Positions 41,407-49,995 of a stretch of DNA of 64,000 bases are shown here, piece by piece (the stretch's first letter is position 1; each line of letters opens with the position of its first letter). Made by a program: the position numbers and the translations under genes. The DNA comes from CAVRXZ01 sp963773035 (GTDB lineage Bacteria > Acidobacteriota > Vicinamibacteria > Vicinamibacterales > CAVVIG01). The stretch is taken from positions 147,158 to 211,157 of the forward strand of contig CAVYZX010000007.1 of NCBI GenBank assembly GCA_963773035.1, given 5' to 3'. The notes beneath the pieces were generated by a model. It was not told where the DNA came from. It searched no databases and saw only the letters and a program-made list of their open reading frames with translations.

Positions 41407-42393
41407 GTGCGGGCAATGGCGCTGACACAACCTGGAAGCGGGCACGTCGATGCCGTTGAAATCGAGAAGCCTGATCCTGGGCCCAACGACGTGCTCGTCA
41501 GGGTTCTGGCATGCGGGGTCTGCCGCACCGATCTACACGTGATCGATGGGGAGCTACCCGACCCGATGATTCCGGTGGTTCCGGGTCATGAGATCGTGGG
41601 CCAGGTGGAAGCCGTCGGTCGCAGCGTGACCACACATGCGCTCGGCGATCGAGTTGGTGTCCCCTGGTTGGGTTGGTCGTGCGGCCAGTGTGAGTTCTGT
41701 CTCGCCGGGCGAGAGAACCTGTGCCGGCGCGCCCGTTATACGGGCTATCAGATCAATGGCGGGTACGCCGAGTACGCCGCCGTCGATGCCGCGTTCTGCT
41801 TTCCACTACCCGCTCGCTATGACAACCCTCACGCGGCGCCGCTTCTCTGTGCCGGTCTCATCGGATACCGCGCCTACCGGATGGCGGGAGCAGGCAGGCG
41901 CATCGGTATCTATGGCTTCGGGGCCGCCGCACACATCATCACCCAGGTTGCCTTTCAGCATGGGCGCGAGGTCTACGCCTTCGTGGCGCCAGGCGACGAT
42001 CAGGCTACACATTTCGCGCGTGATATGGGGGCGACCTGGGCTGGGTTCTCGAATCAGCCGCCGCCCTTCCCGCTCGACAGCGCGATCATCTTCGCACCGG
42101 TGGGGCCGCTCGTGCCCGAAGCGCTGTCTCGGACGGTGCCTGGGGGCGTTGTCGTGTGCGCCGGTATCCACATGAGCGATATTCCATCGTTCCCGTATCG
42201 ACTCCTGTGGGAAGAGCGCACTATCCGTTCCGTCGCGAACCTCACGCGCCAGGACGCCAGTGAGTTCCTGACGCTCGCTGCTGACATCCCTCTACGGACT
42301 CATGTCCACGAGTACCCCCTGGCTCACGCCAATCAGGCGCTCGACGACTTGCGAGCCGGGCGGCTGTCCGGGGCGGCGGTCCTTATCCCGTAA
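41407..42393 (+). CDS. Zinc-dependent alcohol dehydrogenase family protein
   Basis: A 328-residue MDR: start MRAMALTQPGSGHVDAVEI at GTG 41407. Catalytic zinc ligands Cys (GVCRTDLH), His (VPGHEIVGQ) and Cys (LLCAGLIGYRA), and a structural-zinc loop CGQCEFCLAGRENLC. Rossmann GIYGFGAAAHIITQVA. It fits the AdhP-like branch that uses a zinc-bound alcohol or aldehyde and NAD(P). The end is CxxxHxxPL-type YPLAHANQALDDLRAGRLSGAAVLIP. Own sigma-54 promoter and short leader. Confidence 0.88.
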   Translation: MRAMALTQPGSGHVDAVEIEKPDPGPNDVLVRVLACGVCRTDLHVIDGELPDPMIPVVPGHEIVGQVEAVGRSVTTHALGDRVGVPWLGWSCGQCEFCLAGRENLCRRARYTGYQINGGYAEYAAVDAAFCFPLPARYDNPHAAPLLCAGLIGYRAYRMAGAGRRIGIYGFGAAAHIITQVAFQHGREVYAFVAPGDDQATHFARDMGATWAGFSNQPPPFPLDSAIIFAPVGPLVPEALSRTVPGGVVVCAGIHMSDIPSFPYRLLWEERTIRSVANLTRQDASEFLTLAADIPLRTHVHEYPLAHANQALDDLRAGRLSGAAVLIP

Positions 42394-42455
42394 TCGAGCG
42401 GACCATTGCGACAATTCGAAGTAGATGCTCGGATCCGTTCAGGATGCGGCGCGAG

Positions 42456-42491
42456 GTGGAAAAAGTTCACAAGGGCCGGGAAGATTTCCGC
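42456..42491. promoter_or_regulatory. UAS of the sigma-54 regulon (BON protein 2)
   Basis: Boxes GGTGGAAAAAGTTCAC and GGGAAGATTTCCGC; centre about 94 bp upstream of the -24 element at 42566. Confidence 0.6.
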
Positions 42492-42565
42492 AGTCCAGGG
42501 GTGCTTCTTCACGATCGTTTGGCGCTCTTCTTAGGCGACGTGGGCTCTCTCGACTGTGGGTCACG

Positions 42566-42581
42566 TGGTACATGAATTGCC
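42566..42581 (+). promoter_or_regulatory. Sigma-54 promoter TGGTACATGAATTGCC
   Basis: 11 of 12 positions; one of the best matches. Predicted start about 42592. Confidence 0.82.
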
Positions 42582-42667
42582 GTTGATACAACGGTTGGCG
42601 AATTTTCGGGAGACAGTGCCAAACGGCCATTGTCAGCTCGACAGGCGCGCCGAACAAGGAGGCCATT

Positions 42668-43369
42668 GTGACAATCGCAAGTCTTACCTCTGCAGACGTA
42701 CGACTGAGAGACGCCGTGATGAGTCAGCTCGAGTGGGACCCCGAAGTGGATGCCAGCGCAATCGGTGTCGCTGCCAGCCACGGCAGTATCACGCTGACCG
42801 GATACGTCGATAGCTACGCGGGTAAGCTCGCCGCCGAGCGATCAGCGCAACGGCTTCGCGGCGTCCGCGCGGTCGCCAATGACATCGACGTACGCCTACG
42901 GCTGGAACGGACCGACTCGGATATCGCTCAGGATGCAGTGCGGGCCTTGGAACTTCGCGACTCGGTACCCGCGACCGTGCAAGTGTCCGTCCGCAACGGC
43001 CACATCAACCTGACTGGAAAGGTCAACTGGCTGTTTCAGAGACAAGATGCGGAAACAGTCGTTCGCCACATCCGAGGCGTGCGGAACGTATTGAATCACA
43101 TTGTCGTCGCGCCGCACGACGCCGTGCGCGACGTCCGGCGCCGCATCGTGAGAGCACTGCACGAGAACGCCGATGTGGACGCGCGCCACATCACCGTCAC
43201 CGTATCCGGCGCAACGGCGACTCTGACTGGGACGGCTGAAACGTGGCTGCAACGCGAGTCGGCCGAACGTGCCGCCGCAAGTGCGCCCGGTATCAGTCAT
43301 GTGGACAACCGGATCGTCGTGGAACCTTCGTTTGAGTCGGCGGTCGATTCGGCCGACGAGATCTGTTGA
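42668..43369 (+). CDS. Three-BON-domain protein (paralogue of 31796)
   Basis: A 233-residue protein with three BON repeats (about 8-80, 83-150, 155-225). Repeat 1 (ITLTGYVDSYAGKLAAERSAQRLRGVRAVANDIDV) is very like repeat 1 of the other BON protein. Cytosolic, no signal peptide. GTG start with an AAGGAGG SD. Strong sigma-54 promoter and UAS. Confidence 0.9.
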   Translation: MTIASLTSADVRLRDAVMSQLEWDPEVDASAIGVAASHGSITLTGYVDSYAGKLAAERSAQRLRGVRAVANDIDVRLRLERTDSDIAQDAVRALELRDSVPATVQVSVRNGHINLTGKVNWLFQRQDAETVVRHIRGVRNVLNHIVVAPHDAVRDVRRRIVRALHENADVDARHITVTVSGATATLTGTAETWLQRESAERAAASAPGISHVDNRIVVEPSFESAVDSADEIC

Positions 43370-43450
43370 GACGGTATGCTTGCCCTGCGTCTATTCCACG
43401 CGACTTTGCACCCTGTCGGGGTCAGTCACGGTGTCAACGGGATTCAGAAT

Positions 43451-43636
43451 GTGTTCACTCGCGTTCGCGAGTGCCTTTGCGCAGTGCGAGGGCACGATCC
43501 ACTTCTTCACTTCGAGCGCCGCCGAGTTTCACTTCGGTGCGCAAAGTGCGGCTGGGAGTCGCCAGGATGGAGCATTGAGAGTCCGTCGAGGCGCACTCCG
43601 CACAGTCGGGATGCGAGGCCGTTCGCGAGCGGATGA
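43451..43636 (+). CDS. Small zinc-ribbon-like protein
   Basis: About 61 residues from GTG 43451 (the frame is open from ATG 43376). VRECLCAVRGHDPLLHFERRRVSLRCAKCGWESPGWSIES holds a C-x5-H-D turn and a CxxCG...PGW knuckle, as in small metal-binding proteins of the GHD/CxxCGxxSPGW type. It sits between BON2 and the second receiver, close enough to be in one transcript. No function known. Confidence 0.5.
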   Translation: MFTRVRECLCAVRGHDPLLHFERRRVSLRCAKCGWESPGWSIESPSRRTPHSRDARPFASG

Positions 43637-43641
43637 AATAA

Positions 43642-44007
43642 ATGCGAGGAAGATTGCGCATCCTCGTCGTCGACGATGAACTCCTGATCAGGTGGTCCAT
43701 CGCGGAAACCTTGGGACAACTCGGTCATATCGTGGTTGAGGCAGGAGACGCGAAAGAGGCGCTCCAGAGGCTCTCAACTGGCCCCATCCCGGATGTCATC
43801 CTGCTCGACTACCGGCTTCCGGACTCGAACGACTTGGCGCTCCTCGAGACGATCAGGCGGGTTGCCCCGACCAGTCGAGTGATTATGATGACGGCGTACG
43901 GGACGCCGGAAATGCACGCTGACGCGCTCAGACTTGGTGCATCTCGTGTCATCAGCAAGCCGATAGAAATGGCCGATATGGCCCCCTTGGTCGAGCAGGT
44001 CTGTTGA
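43642..44007 (+). CDS. Receiver-only response regulator (paralogue of 27668)
   Basis: A 121-residue CheY-like protein: RILVVDDELLIRWSIAETLGQLG, phospho-Asp in VILLDYRLPDS (about 53), switch Thr in IMMTAYGTPE and SKP near 104. No output domain. It resembles an NtrC-type receiver. Its cognate kinase is not adjacent; the kinases at 8775 and 26106 are candidates. Confidence 0.88.
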   Translation: MRGRLRILVVDDELLIRWSIAETLGQLGHIVVEAGDAKEALQRLSTGPIPDVILLDYRLPDSNDLALLETIRRVAPTSRVIMMTAYGTPEMHADALRLGASRVISKPIEMADMAPLVEQVC

Positions 44008-44022
44008 CGGCTCCGCCGAGAT

Positions 44023-44169
44023 TCAGACTGCATATGCCTTCAGCACGTATTCCTCGACCATGCGATGACTGTTGAAGAACGACCCGTTCAACGCGATGGC
44101 GTGCCGCATGATGTCGATGAATCCATCGTGATCTTGGTGGAAGAGTGGGAGGACTAGAATACCCGTTCG
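44023..44169 (-). pseudogene. 3'-terminal remnant of an alpha-glucan phosphorylase gene
   Basis: The minus-strand frame ends VLPLFHQDHDGFIDIMRHAIALNGSFFNSHRMVEEYVLKAYAV. The IxxMRxAIALNGSFFNSHRMVEEYVxxAY block is the C-terminus of glycogen/alpha-glucan phosphorylase. Only about 48 residues remain; upstream sequence has no phosphorylase homology in any frame and carries a regulon UAS instead. A deletion relic. Confidence 0.55.
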
Positions 44170-44246
44170 CCTGCCGGTTCTGCTAACCGCGTTACGGTCG
44201 TTCAGGCGTCCAAGCTCACATTCAGAGATGTGGTCTCCGCCTCGTG

Positions 44247-44280
44247 CGGGATTTTTCGCTTCGCGGTTGAAAAGTGCCCA
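44247..44280. promoter_or_regulatory. UAS of the sigma-54 regulon
   Basis: Boxes CGGGATTTTTCGC and TTGAAAAGTGCCC, near-ideal match. Centre about 89 bp upstream of the element at 44351. Confidence 0.7.
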
Positions 44281-44350
44281 TCTTACTCTAGGCGATTCGT
44301 CGGATGCCACGCGGATCCAGCGCGATCGGCGTTAGCGAGAGCGATGCATC

Positions 44351-44366
44351 TAGCAGGATCTTTGCA
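44351..44366 (+). promoter_or_regulatory. Sigma-54-like promoter TAGCAGGATCTTTGCA
   Basis: TTGCA perfect, -24 GG is AG; 10 of 12 positions. Predicted start about 44377. A second weaker element (TGGCGCAGTTCCTGCC) lies at 44399 but is too close to ATG 44425. Confidence 0.5.
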
Positions 44367-44424
44367 GAAGAATCCTGCGGCACTGCTGGCAAGGGTGCTG
44401 GCGCAGTTCCTGCCGACCGAGGTG

Positions 44425-44661
44425 ATGGTCATGGCGATGACATCCGTTCGATGTCCGGTACTCGGGGCTCATGTCACTCGGGTGACAGATCTCGAGGGCA
44501 ATGTGACGAAGATCATCTGTCCGGAGTACGCCACATCGACAGGGGCCTGCCGGTTGAAGAAATCTGCGCTCGAAGGAGGTCCGTTAGCTCAGTTGCTCGA
44601 GCGGATGTCCGAGGACACCCTTGCTTCTCGCGGGACGTCGTGCGACTTGCGGTCAAGCTGA
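44425..44661 (+). CDS. Small cysteine-containing protein of unknown function
   Basis: A 78-residue protein: MVMAMTSVRCPVLGAHVTRVTDLEGNVTKIICPEYATSTGACRLKKSALEGGPLAQLLERMSEDTLASRGTSC. Cysteines at about 10, 32 and 42 plus one at the end may bind metal (VRCPVLGAH, IICPEY, GACRLK). SD CGAGG precedes ATG 44425. The tandem USP gene begins 29 bases after its stop, so they form an operon under a UAS/sigma-54 region. Confidence 0.6.
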   Translation: MVMAMTSVRCPVLGAHVTRVTDLEGNVTKIICPEYATSTGACRLKKSALEGGPLAQLLERMSEDTLASRGTSCDLRSS

Positions 44662-44690
44662 GCGCGTTGGAAGGGGATCGGGGGCTCGAA

Positions 44691-45602
44691 ATGGAGAAGG
44701 ACATGGTCGAAATTCGTCGCATCCTCTGTCCGATCGACTATTCGGACTCATCACGTCATGCCTTGGAGCACGCCGTGGCGATCTCAAAGTGGTACGACTC
44801 TGAGATTACTGCCCTGCACGTCGTCTATCTGGAGTACCTTCCGCAACCGCCGATTCTCTTCGCCGAGTTCCCCAGGTCTGTGCTGCCGCCCGCAGCGGAC
44901 CGTCAGGCCCTGGAGCGCGAGCTACGCGGCTGGTTGGAGCCGGCCAATCGAGCAGGTGTGAAGACAGACATCCACATCGACGATGGGAATGTGGCGTCTC
45001 GTATTCTGGATCGGGCAGGCTCGCTTCGAGCCGACCTCATCGTCATGGGGACGCACGGCCTCAGTGGGTTCGAGCGGTTCATGGTGGGGTCGGTCGCGGA
45101 GAAAGTCCTTCGGAAAGCCAGCTGTCCGGTGATGACCGTGCCGCCGGCGACGGTAACAGCCGCGAAAGTCCCTTATACGCGGTTGCTCTGTCCGGTGGAC
45201 TTCTCCGAGTCCTCCCTGTGCGCTCTGCGGTTGGCATTCTCGCTCGCCAAAGAGTCGGACGCGCACTTGACCATTCTTCACGCCTTAGATTGGCCACCCG
45301 ATGACGACCTGCTGATCGAGCGATTCGATGCGCCGGAGCTCCGCCACGAAGTAGAAGGCCGAACCCGCAAGCGCCTCGAGGCCCTGGTGACTGACGAGGT
45401 GCGCGTGTGGTGCAAACCGATCACGAAGATCAGCTACGGGAAACCGTACCGGCAGATTCTCGAGACGGCCAAAAGCGAGGCGTCCGATCTCATTGTCATC
45501 GGCGTCCGCGGTCGGAATGCATTGGACCTTGCCATGTTCGGGTCGACGACGAATCACGTCGTTCGCCAGGCACCGTGTCCGGTCCTGACCATGAGGGGGT
45601 AA
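44691..45602 (+). CDS. Tandem (two-domain) universal stress protein
   Basis: A 303-residue protein with two USP domains. Domain 1: RRILCPIDYSDSSRHALEHAVAIS, and GTHGLSGFERFMVGSVAEKVLRKASCPVMTV (about 110-140). Domain 2: TRLLCPVDFSESSLCALRLAFSLA, and GVRGRNALDLAMFGSTTNHVVRQAPCPVLTM (about 270-300). Domain 1 has the canonical G-2x-G-9x-G-S nucleotide motif. Cytoplasmic stress protein; co-transcribed with the small protein upstream and the fusion gene downstream. Confidence 0.92.
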   Translation: MEKDMVEIRRILCPIDYSDSSRHALEHAVAISKWYDSEITALHVVYLEYLPQPPILFAEFPRSVLPPAADRQALERELRGWLEPANRAGVKTDIHIDDGNVASRILDRAGSLRADLIVMGTHGLSGFERFMVGSVAEKVLRKASCPVMTVPPATVTAAKVPYTRLLCPVDFSESSLCALRLAFSLAKESDAHLTILHALDWPPDDDLLIERFDAPELRHEVEGRTRKRLEALVTDEVRVWCKPITKISYGKPYRQILETAKSEASDLIVIGVRGRNALDLAMFGSTTNHVVRQAPCPVLTMRG

Positions 45603-45646
45603 TGAGTGAACGCTGAATAAGCCGGCATGCCGGCGAAGGGGCGGCC

Positions 45647-47638
45647 ATGCGCTTCCAGAATCGTGTTGATGCGGGACAGCGGCTCGCAGGGCGATTGACG
45701 GCCTACGGCGGCCGGTCGGATGTGATTGTGCTCGGCCTTCCGCGCGGAGGGATGCCGGTCGCGCGCGAGGTGGCCGCTCGGCTGAAAGCCCCGCTTGACG
45801 TGTTCCTCGTTCGAAAGCTGGGCGTGCCCGGGCATCCCGAGCTGGCGATGGGAGCGATCGCCGCGGGTGGCATCGAGGTTCTGAGTCGCGACCTGATTCA
45901 GGATTTGGGGATCCCGTATGCGCTCGTCCAACAGGTCGCCGTTCGGGAACGACTGGAGCTCGACCGGCGTGACGTTCTGTATCGCGGCTCGCGTCGCCCG
46001 CCGGATGTGCGCGATCGAACGGTGATTCTGGTCGACGACGGGCTGGCGACCGGGTCGACCATGCAGGCGGCGATTCTCGCGTTACGTCAACAGGCGCCCG
46101 CGCGCATCGTCGTGGCAGCGCCTGTCGGGGCGCTCGAGACGTGCGACCATCTGCGCCGACTCGCCGACGAGGTCGTGTGCCTCTCCACCCCTGAGCCGTT
46201 TCGGGCCGTTGGCCTCTGGTACGACGAGTTCTCGCAGACCACCGACGAAGAAGTGAAGCACATTCTTGCCGGCACCGTGTCGAGCGGCTCGCGCAAACCG
46301 GGTGCCGCAAAGAGCGACGCCGAAGCGATCGTGCGCGAGAAGGCCCGTCCGCTAAAGGGCGATCCGGCCCAGTACGACGCGCTCATCGAGGGCATCGGCG
46401 ATGCGCGCGTCGTGTTGCTCGGCGAGGCGACACACGGAACGCACGAGTTCTACCGGGAGCGAGCATTCATCACCCGACGGTTGATTACCGAGAAGGGATT
46501 CACCGCCGTTGCCGTCGAGGCCGATTGGCCCGACGCGTACCGCATCAATCGGTTTGTCCGCGGCACGAGCACCGACGAAGAAGCCATTCAGGCGCTCGCG
46601 GATTTCGGGCGCTTTCCGACTTGGATGTGGCGCAACGCCGACGTGCTGGACTTTGTCGGCTGGTTACGTACACACAACGAAGCGCAGCCGCCGGATCGAC
46701 GAACCGGGTTCTACGGATTGGATCTCTATAGTCTCAGGGCCTCGATGCAGGCGGTGTTGAGCTATCTCGACAAAGTCGATCCAGACGCTGCGCGCCGCGC
46801 GCGCCGCCGATATGGCTGCTTCGATCAGTTCGGCGGAGAAATGCAGCAGTACGGCTACGCCGCGAGCTTTGGCATGCATCCATCGTGCGAACGAGAAGTC
46901 ATCACGCAGCTGCTCGAATTGCATCGCCAGCGAAGCGAGTACGCGAGCCGCGATGGCCGAGTCGCCGCTGATGAATTCTTCTACGCCGAGCAGAACGCCC
47001 GGCTCGTGAAGAACGCCGAAGAATATTACCGGACGATGTTCAGAGGACGGGCGGACTCGTGGAATCTTCGCGATCGGCACATGGTCGACACCTTGGACGA
47101 GTTGATGCGCTTTCTCGATCAAGGGCGATCGAATGCTCGTGTCGTCGTGTGGGCGCACAACTCCCATCTCGGGGATGCCCGGGCCACTGAGATGAGCGAG
47201 CGGGGCGAACTGAACGTCGGCCAACTCGCCCGCGAAAGGTACGGCGCGAAGGCCGTTCTGGTCGGCTTCACGACCTACGCCGGCACAGTGACGGCGGCGT
47301 CGGAGTGGGATGGTCCCGCCCATCGGAAGCACGTACGCCCGGCGCTGGCCGGCAGCTACGAACGGCTCTTCCACGACGTGCGGATTCCGCGGTTTCTGTT
47401 GCCGCTTCGGTCCGATCTCGACCTGGCCTCCGCATTGGCGGAACCACGCTTGGAACGCGCCATCGGTGTCTTGTACGTGCCCGAGACCGAGCGAGCGAGT
47501 CATTACTTCCACGCCCGGTTGCCACAGCAGTTCGATTTCGTGCTGCACTTCGACGAAACGCGTGCCGTCGAGCCGCTCGAGCGCGGCGTGTTGTGGGAGG
47601 CTGGCGACGTTGCCGAGACGTTCCCGTCAGGGCTTTAG
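45647..47638 (+). CDS. Phosphoribosyltransferase-erythromycin esterase fusion protein
   Basis: A 663-residue fusion. Residues 1-215: phosphoribosyltransferase-like (VLGLPRGGMPVAREVA; PRPP loop VILVDDGLATGSTMQAA). Residues about 235-660: erythromycin-esterase/succinoglycan-synthesis-like domain with VVLLGEATHGTHEFYRERAFITRRLITEKGF, VAVEADWPDAYRINRFVRG and VVVWAHNSHLGDARATEM (catalytic Glu/His residues). The same fusion occurs in many stress clusters. Real substrates are unknown; antibiotic resistance should not be assumed. Starts 45 bases after the tandem USP gene. Confidence 0.88.
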   Translation: MRFQNRVDAGQRLAGRLTAYGGRSDVIVLGLPRGGMPVAREVAARLKAPLDVFLVRKLGVPGHPELAMGAIAAGGIEVLSRDLIQDLGIPYALVQQVAVRERLELDRRDVLYRGSRRPPDVRDRTVILVDDGLATGSTMQAAILALRQQAPARIVVAAPVGALETCDHLRRLADEVVCLSTPEPFRAVGLWYDEFSQTTDEEVKHILAGTVSSGSRKPGAAKSDAEAIVREKARPLKGDPAQYDALIEGIGDARVVLLGEATHGTHEFYRERAFITRRLITEKGFTAVAVEADWPDAYRINRFVRGTSTDEEAIQALADFGRFPTWMWRNADVLDFVGWLRTHNEAQPPDRRTGFYGLDLYSLRASMQAVLSYLDKVDPDAARRARRRYGCFDQFGGEMQQYGYAASFGMHPSCEREVITQLLELHRQRSEYASRDGRVAADEFFYAEQNARLVKNAEEYYRTMFRGRADSWNLRDRHMVDTLDELMRFLDQGRSNARVVVWAHNSHLGDARATEMSERGELNVGQLARERYGAKAVLVGFTTYAGTVTAASEWDGPAHRKHVRPALAGSYERLFHDVRIPRFLLPLRSDLDLASALAEPRLERAIGVLYVPETERASHYFHARLPQQFDFVLHFDETRAVEPLERGVLWEAGDVAETFPSGL

Positions 47639-47663
47639 CGTGGGAGGTAGTCTTCAGACGAAA

Positions 47664-48041
47664 TCACCACTTCGCGATTCCGTCGACGGTTTCAGGCAGC
47701 GCTGCGGTGCGAAACCGCAGAATCGTTTTGGATCCGTCAGCCGATTCGATCTGCAAGGCCGCGTCGGCGCCTTCGTCCGTGCGCTCGAGATAAACGTGCG
47801 TCACCTTGCGAACGACGTGCGTGAAATGCTCGGTCGCCGATCGCGCCACGGATACGACGATTGCAGAATCGTGATCGATGCGGTCTGGCGACACCCCCAG
47901 AAGGGGAAGATTGTCGATTTCCGGCTGCGCGCCGATTTCTGGGCTCAGCACATCGACCGAGACGAGCCATCCCTCGTGCACGGCAGAGAACTCGTCCAGA
48001 CGCTGGAACCAGCTCTCAGGTGTGATCTCGGTGGTCTGCAT
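47664..48041 (-). CDS. DUF5335 family protein
   Basis: A 125-residue protein matching DUF5335: TPESWFQRLDEFSAVHEGWLVSVDVLSPEIGAQPEIDNLPLLGVSPD, with a second half ...HVVRKVTHVYLERTDEGADAALQIESADGSKTILRF. Small, acidic and of unknown function; the family often sits with USP and BON genes. SD CGGAGGAC; sigma-54 element upstream (48066) with a 13-base leader. Confidence 0.85.
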   Translation of the reverse strand: MQTTEITPESWFQRLDEFSAVHEGWLVSVDVLSPEIGAQPEIDNLPLLGVSPDRIDHDSAIVVSVARSATEHFTHVVRKVTHVYLERTDEGADAALQIESADGSKTILRFRTAALPETVDGIAKW

Positions 48042-48065
48042 GGTCGGTCCTCCGCTTCGTACTCA

Positions 48066-48081
48066 CGCAAGAACGATACCG
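48066..48081 (-). promoter_or_regulatory. Sigma-54-like promoter CGGTATCGTTCTTGCG (minus strand)
   Basis: 9 of 12 positions, TTGC intact. Predicted start about 48055. Confidence 0.5.
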
Positions 48082-48135
48082 CATGGGTCGCGCCGTAGGT
48101 CGAGCCGAGCTCACAGTGAAGCCAGAACGATGCGG

Positions 48136-48735
48136 TCATGCTGTAGCGAGTGTAGGTGCAGACGCCGCCTCGTACAGCCTGGCGCATTCCGCCTCGCGTC
48201 CTCTGACGATGCGACGGCCTCGCATCGGCCCGAATGCGGACGTAATGATCGTCCACTGGTGCTCACGCGGGCCATCGTCGCCGTAGAGCACCACCCAGTC
48301 ATGGGTGGTGCCTAGGCGGTGCGCCCGTGCCGTGTTCGAGAATAGCGCGGTGTAGTGATGGCCGCCCCGTTCGGTATGCAGGATGGGCAGCCATGCCGCG
48401 CGGGCCGGATTGAAGCGCCGCGGGGTGATGAGAGGCAGTTCGCCGTCTCGCGCCTTTCGCAGATATTCGCTGTCGACGTCGAGCAACTCTCGGACCGGCG
48501 GGCCGGTCTGCTCGGCGTCGGACCCGCCGTCTTTAGCGACGCGTCCGAGGCGACGCGCGAGACCGGCCACGCCGTGTGTTGCCAGAATCTGTGACGCCGG
48601 AACGGCCAGCTGGCGTGGCGTCGCGGCCGCCCGCCGACACGCTCGCACACGGTACCGGTTGGCCGCTTGCCCGTCGAGGAGCGCGGCAATCTCGTCGAGG
48701 CGGGTTGCGATGTCGTCGTTCAGTCGTCGAGCCAT
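48136..48735 (-). CDS. Helix-hairpin-helix protein with PolX-like N-terminal 8-kDa domain
   Basis: A 199-residue protein. Residues 1-75 (NDDIATRLDEIAALLDGQAANRYRVRACRRAAATPRQL) match the N-terminal domain of bacterial DNA polymerase X, but the usual second hairpin motif is missing. The rest (ELLDVDSEYLRKARDGELPLITPRRFNPARAAWLPILHTERGGHHYTALFSNTARAHRLGTTHDWVVLYGDDG) is the C-terminal part of the stand-alone HhH family. No polymerase catalytic residues. Possibly DNA binding. MARRLNDD at 48735 is chosen; no SD. Confidence 0.7.
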   Translation of the reverse strand: MARRLNDDIATRLDEIAALLDGQAANRYRVRACRRAAATPRQLAVPASQILATHGVAGLARRLGRVAKDGGSDAEQTGPPVRELLDVDSEYLRKARDGELPLITPRRFNPARAAWLPILHTERGGHHYTALFSNTARAHRLGTTHDWVVLYGDDGPREHQWTIITSAFGPMRGRRIVRGREAECARLYEAASAPTLATA

Positions 48736-49079
48736 GGACAGACCGCGATGAGAGGTGCTCGTTGAAGGCGTCCGCAAGAGAACGCGGGTCATGCGCTCGT
48801 GAAGCGCTCGACTCGTTCCGGATGCGTCACCTTGGAGGTCAGTCGCCCGACTCGTCCAGGTGGTTGCGCTCACGGAATCTCTCGGTGGCGATCACGCGTC
48901 GCATGACCCGAGTGCTTAGTGTTGACGCAAACTATGCGCCAAATGCGCGGCGGCAAGTCGGGCGTCATGAGGTGCGACCGCGGTGACAAGAACGTTCGAC
49001 CTGGAGAGGGCGAGCGGGTGTAGGATGTGGCCAGTCTTCGGAAGCCAAATCGGAAATGGCGGCCTTCAGGAGCCAATCC
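48736..49079. other. Intergenic region without recognised features
   Basis: 344 bases between the HhH gene and the cytochrome lipoprotein. One weak GG-N10-GC element on the minus strand (48805-48820); no UAS, RNA gene or coding potential recognised. Confidence 0.4.
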
Positions 49080-49628
49080 ATGAACATCAAAACGGTGACC
49101 GTCACGTTATCGCTTGGCGCGGGTGCCTTCCTATTGGTTGGCTGCGGTCCTGGGAGCCAGCCACCGGCTCAACCCGCACAAACAGCTCAACCCGCAGTGA
49201 CTTCGACGCCGCCGCCGTCGGGTCCCCCTGTCAGCATCAACGCGGAGATGGTTTCCATTGTGGATCACGCGGGTCATGCGCTGTGGGATGTCGAGAAAAA
49301 AGGCAAGGCGCCAAAGACCCAGGGGGATTGGGAACTCGTTGCGGAGCACGCGATCCAGGTGGCGGCAGCCGGCACCCTCATTACACTTCCCGGCACCGGC
49401 CCCAATGACCTCACGCTGACGCAACAGGCCGACTGGAAGAAATGGGCGGGCGCGATGTCGGATGCGGGCTTGGCTGCATTCAAGGCGAGCGAGAAGAAAG
49501 ACATGAAGGCGCTCGTCGCAGCCAATTCGCAGCTCGTGGAAGCGTGCGAGGGCTGCCATAAGCAATACAAGCCTGCGCTGCCAAGCGAGGGCATCGTTCA
49601 CCAGCACCTACACACTGAGCAGCACTGA
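49080..49628 (+). CDS. Cytochrome-c lipoprotein with C-terminal heme site
   Basis: A 182-residue protein with a lipoprotein signal (LGAGAFLLVGC, lipobox Cys21), a Pro/Gln linker and a helical domain (INAEMVSIVDHAGHALWDVEKKGKAPKTQGDWELVAEHA), then the heme motif CEGCH (about 159) close to the C-terminus. This is a class II (cytochrome c'-like) arrangement. Tail EGIVHQHLHTEQH adds histidines. Periplasmic electron carrier anchored in the membrane. SD TCAGGAG. Confidence 0.8.
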   Translation: MNIKTVTVTLSLGAGAFLLVGCGPGSQPPAQPAQTAQPAVTSTPPPSGPPVSINAEMVSIVDHAGHALWDVEKKGKAPKTQGDWELVAEHAIQVAAAGTLITLPGTGPNDLTLTQQADWKKWAGAMSDAGLAAFKASEKKDMKALVAANSQLVEACEGCHKQYKPALPSEGIVHQHLHTEQH

Positions 49629-49909
49629 CGATCCGCGCTGAAATGGGCTGCGGCTCTCGGTCTGACCGCCACAGTTACGAGCCTGGTCGTGTGGAACATC
49701 AAGCCAGGACAGTCACCTGCAGCATCCACGCTAAGTGCCCCGCCCCGCCGAGCCTGGGGTCTCGGAACGATCGCAGCGGCCACCTTGCCGTCTGACCCGA
49801 GCGGCATGATGCGATGCAATTGGACCGCCGCATCAAACAATCATCGTCGTCGCGCGACTTGGTCTTCACGGAATCGACCTCGGAGAAATGAAAGGCCGCA
49901 GATGCCATG
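49629..49909. other. Gap with possible protein-kinase remnant
   Basis: The plus-strand frame LGLTATVTSLVVWNIKPGQSP resembles the membrane exit of a Ser/Thr kinase with a periplasmic beta-propeller, but the match is short and the frame soon degrades. Nothing else seen. Confidence 0.2.
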
Positions 49910-49943
49910 TGGAGTTTTTCGCGGCCCAGCCGAAAAGTCCCCA
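49910..49943. promoter_or_regulatory. UAS of the sigma-54 regulon
   Basis: Boxes GTGGAGTTTTTCGCGG and CCGAAAAGTCCCC; near-ideal. Centre about 71 bp upstream of the -24 element at 49996. Confidence 0.7.
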
Positions 49944-49995
49944 TCGTCGATGGGACGTCTTTGGCTGATGTGGCCACTCTTCGAACTCGCCGTCG

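Noticed and set aside
45647..47638. Macrolide resistance gene
   Set aside because: The esterase-like domain is fused to a phosphoribosyltransferase and belongs to a stress operon; antibiotic specificity cannot be claimed.
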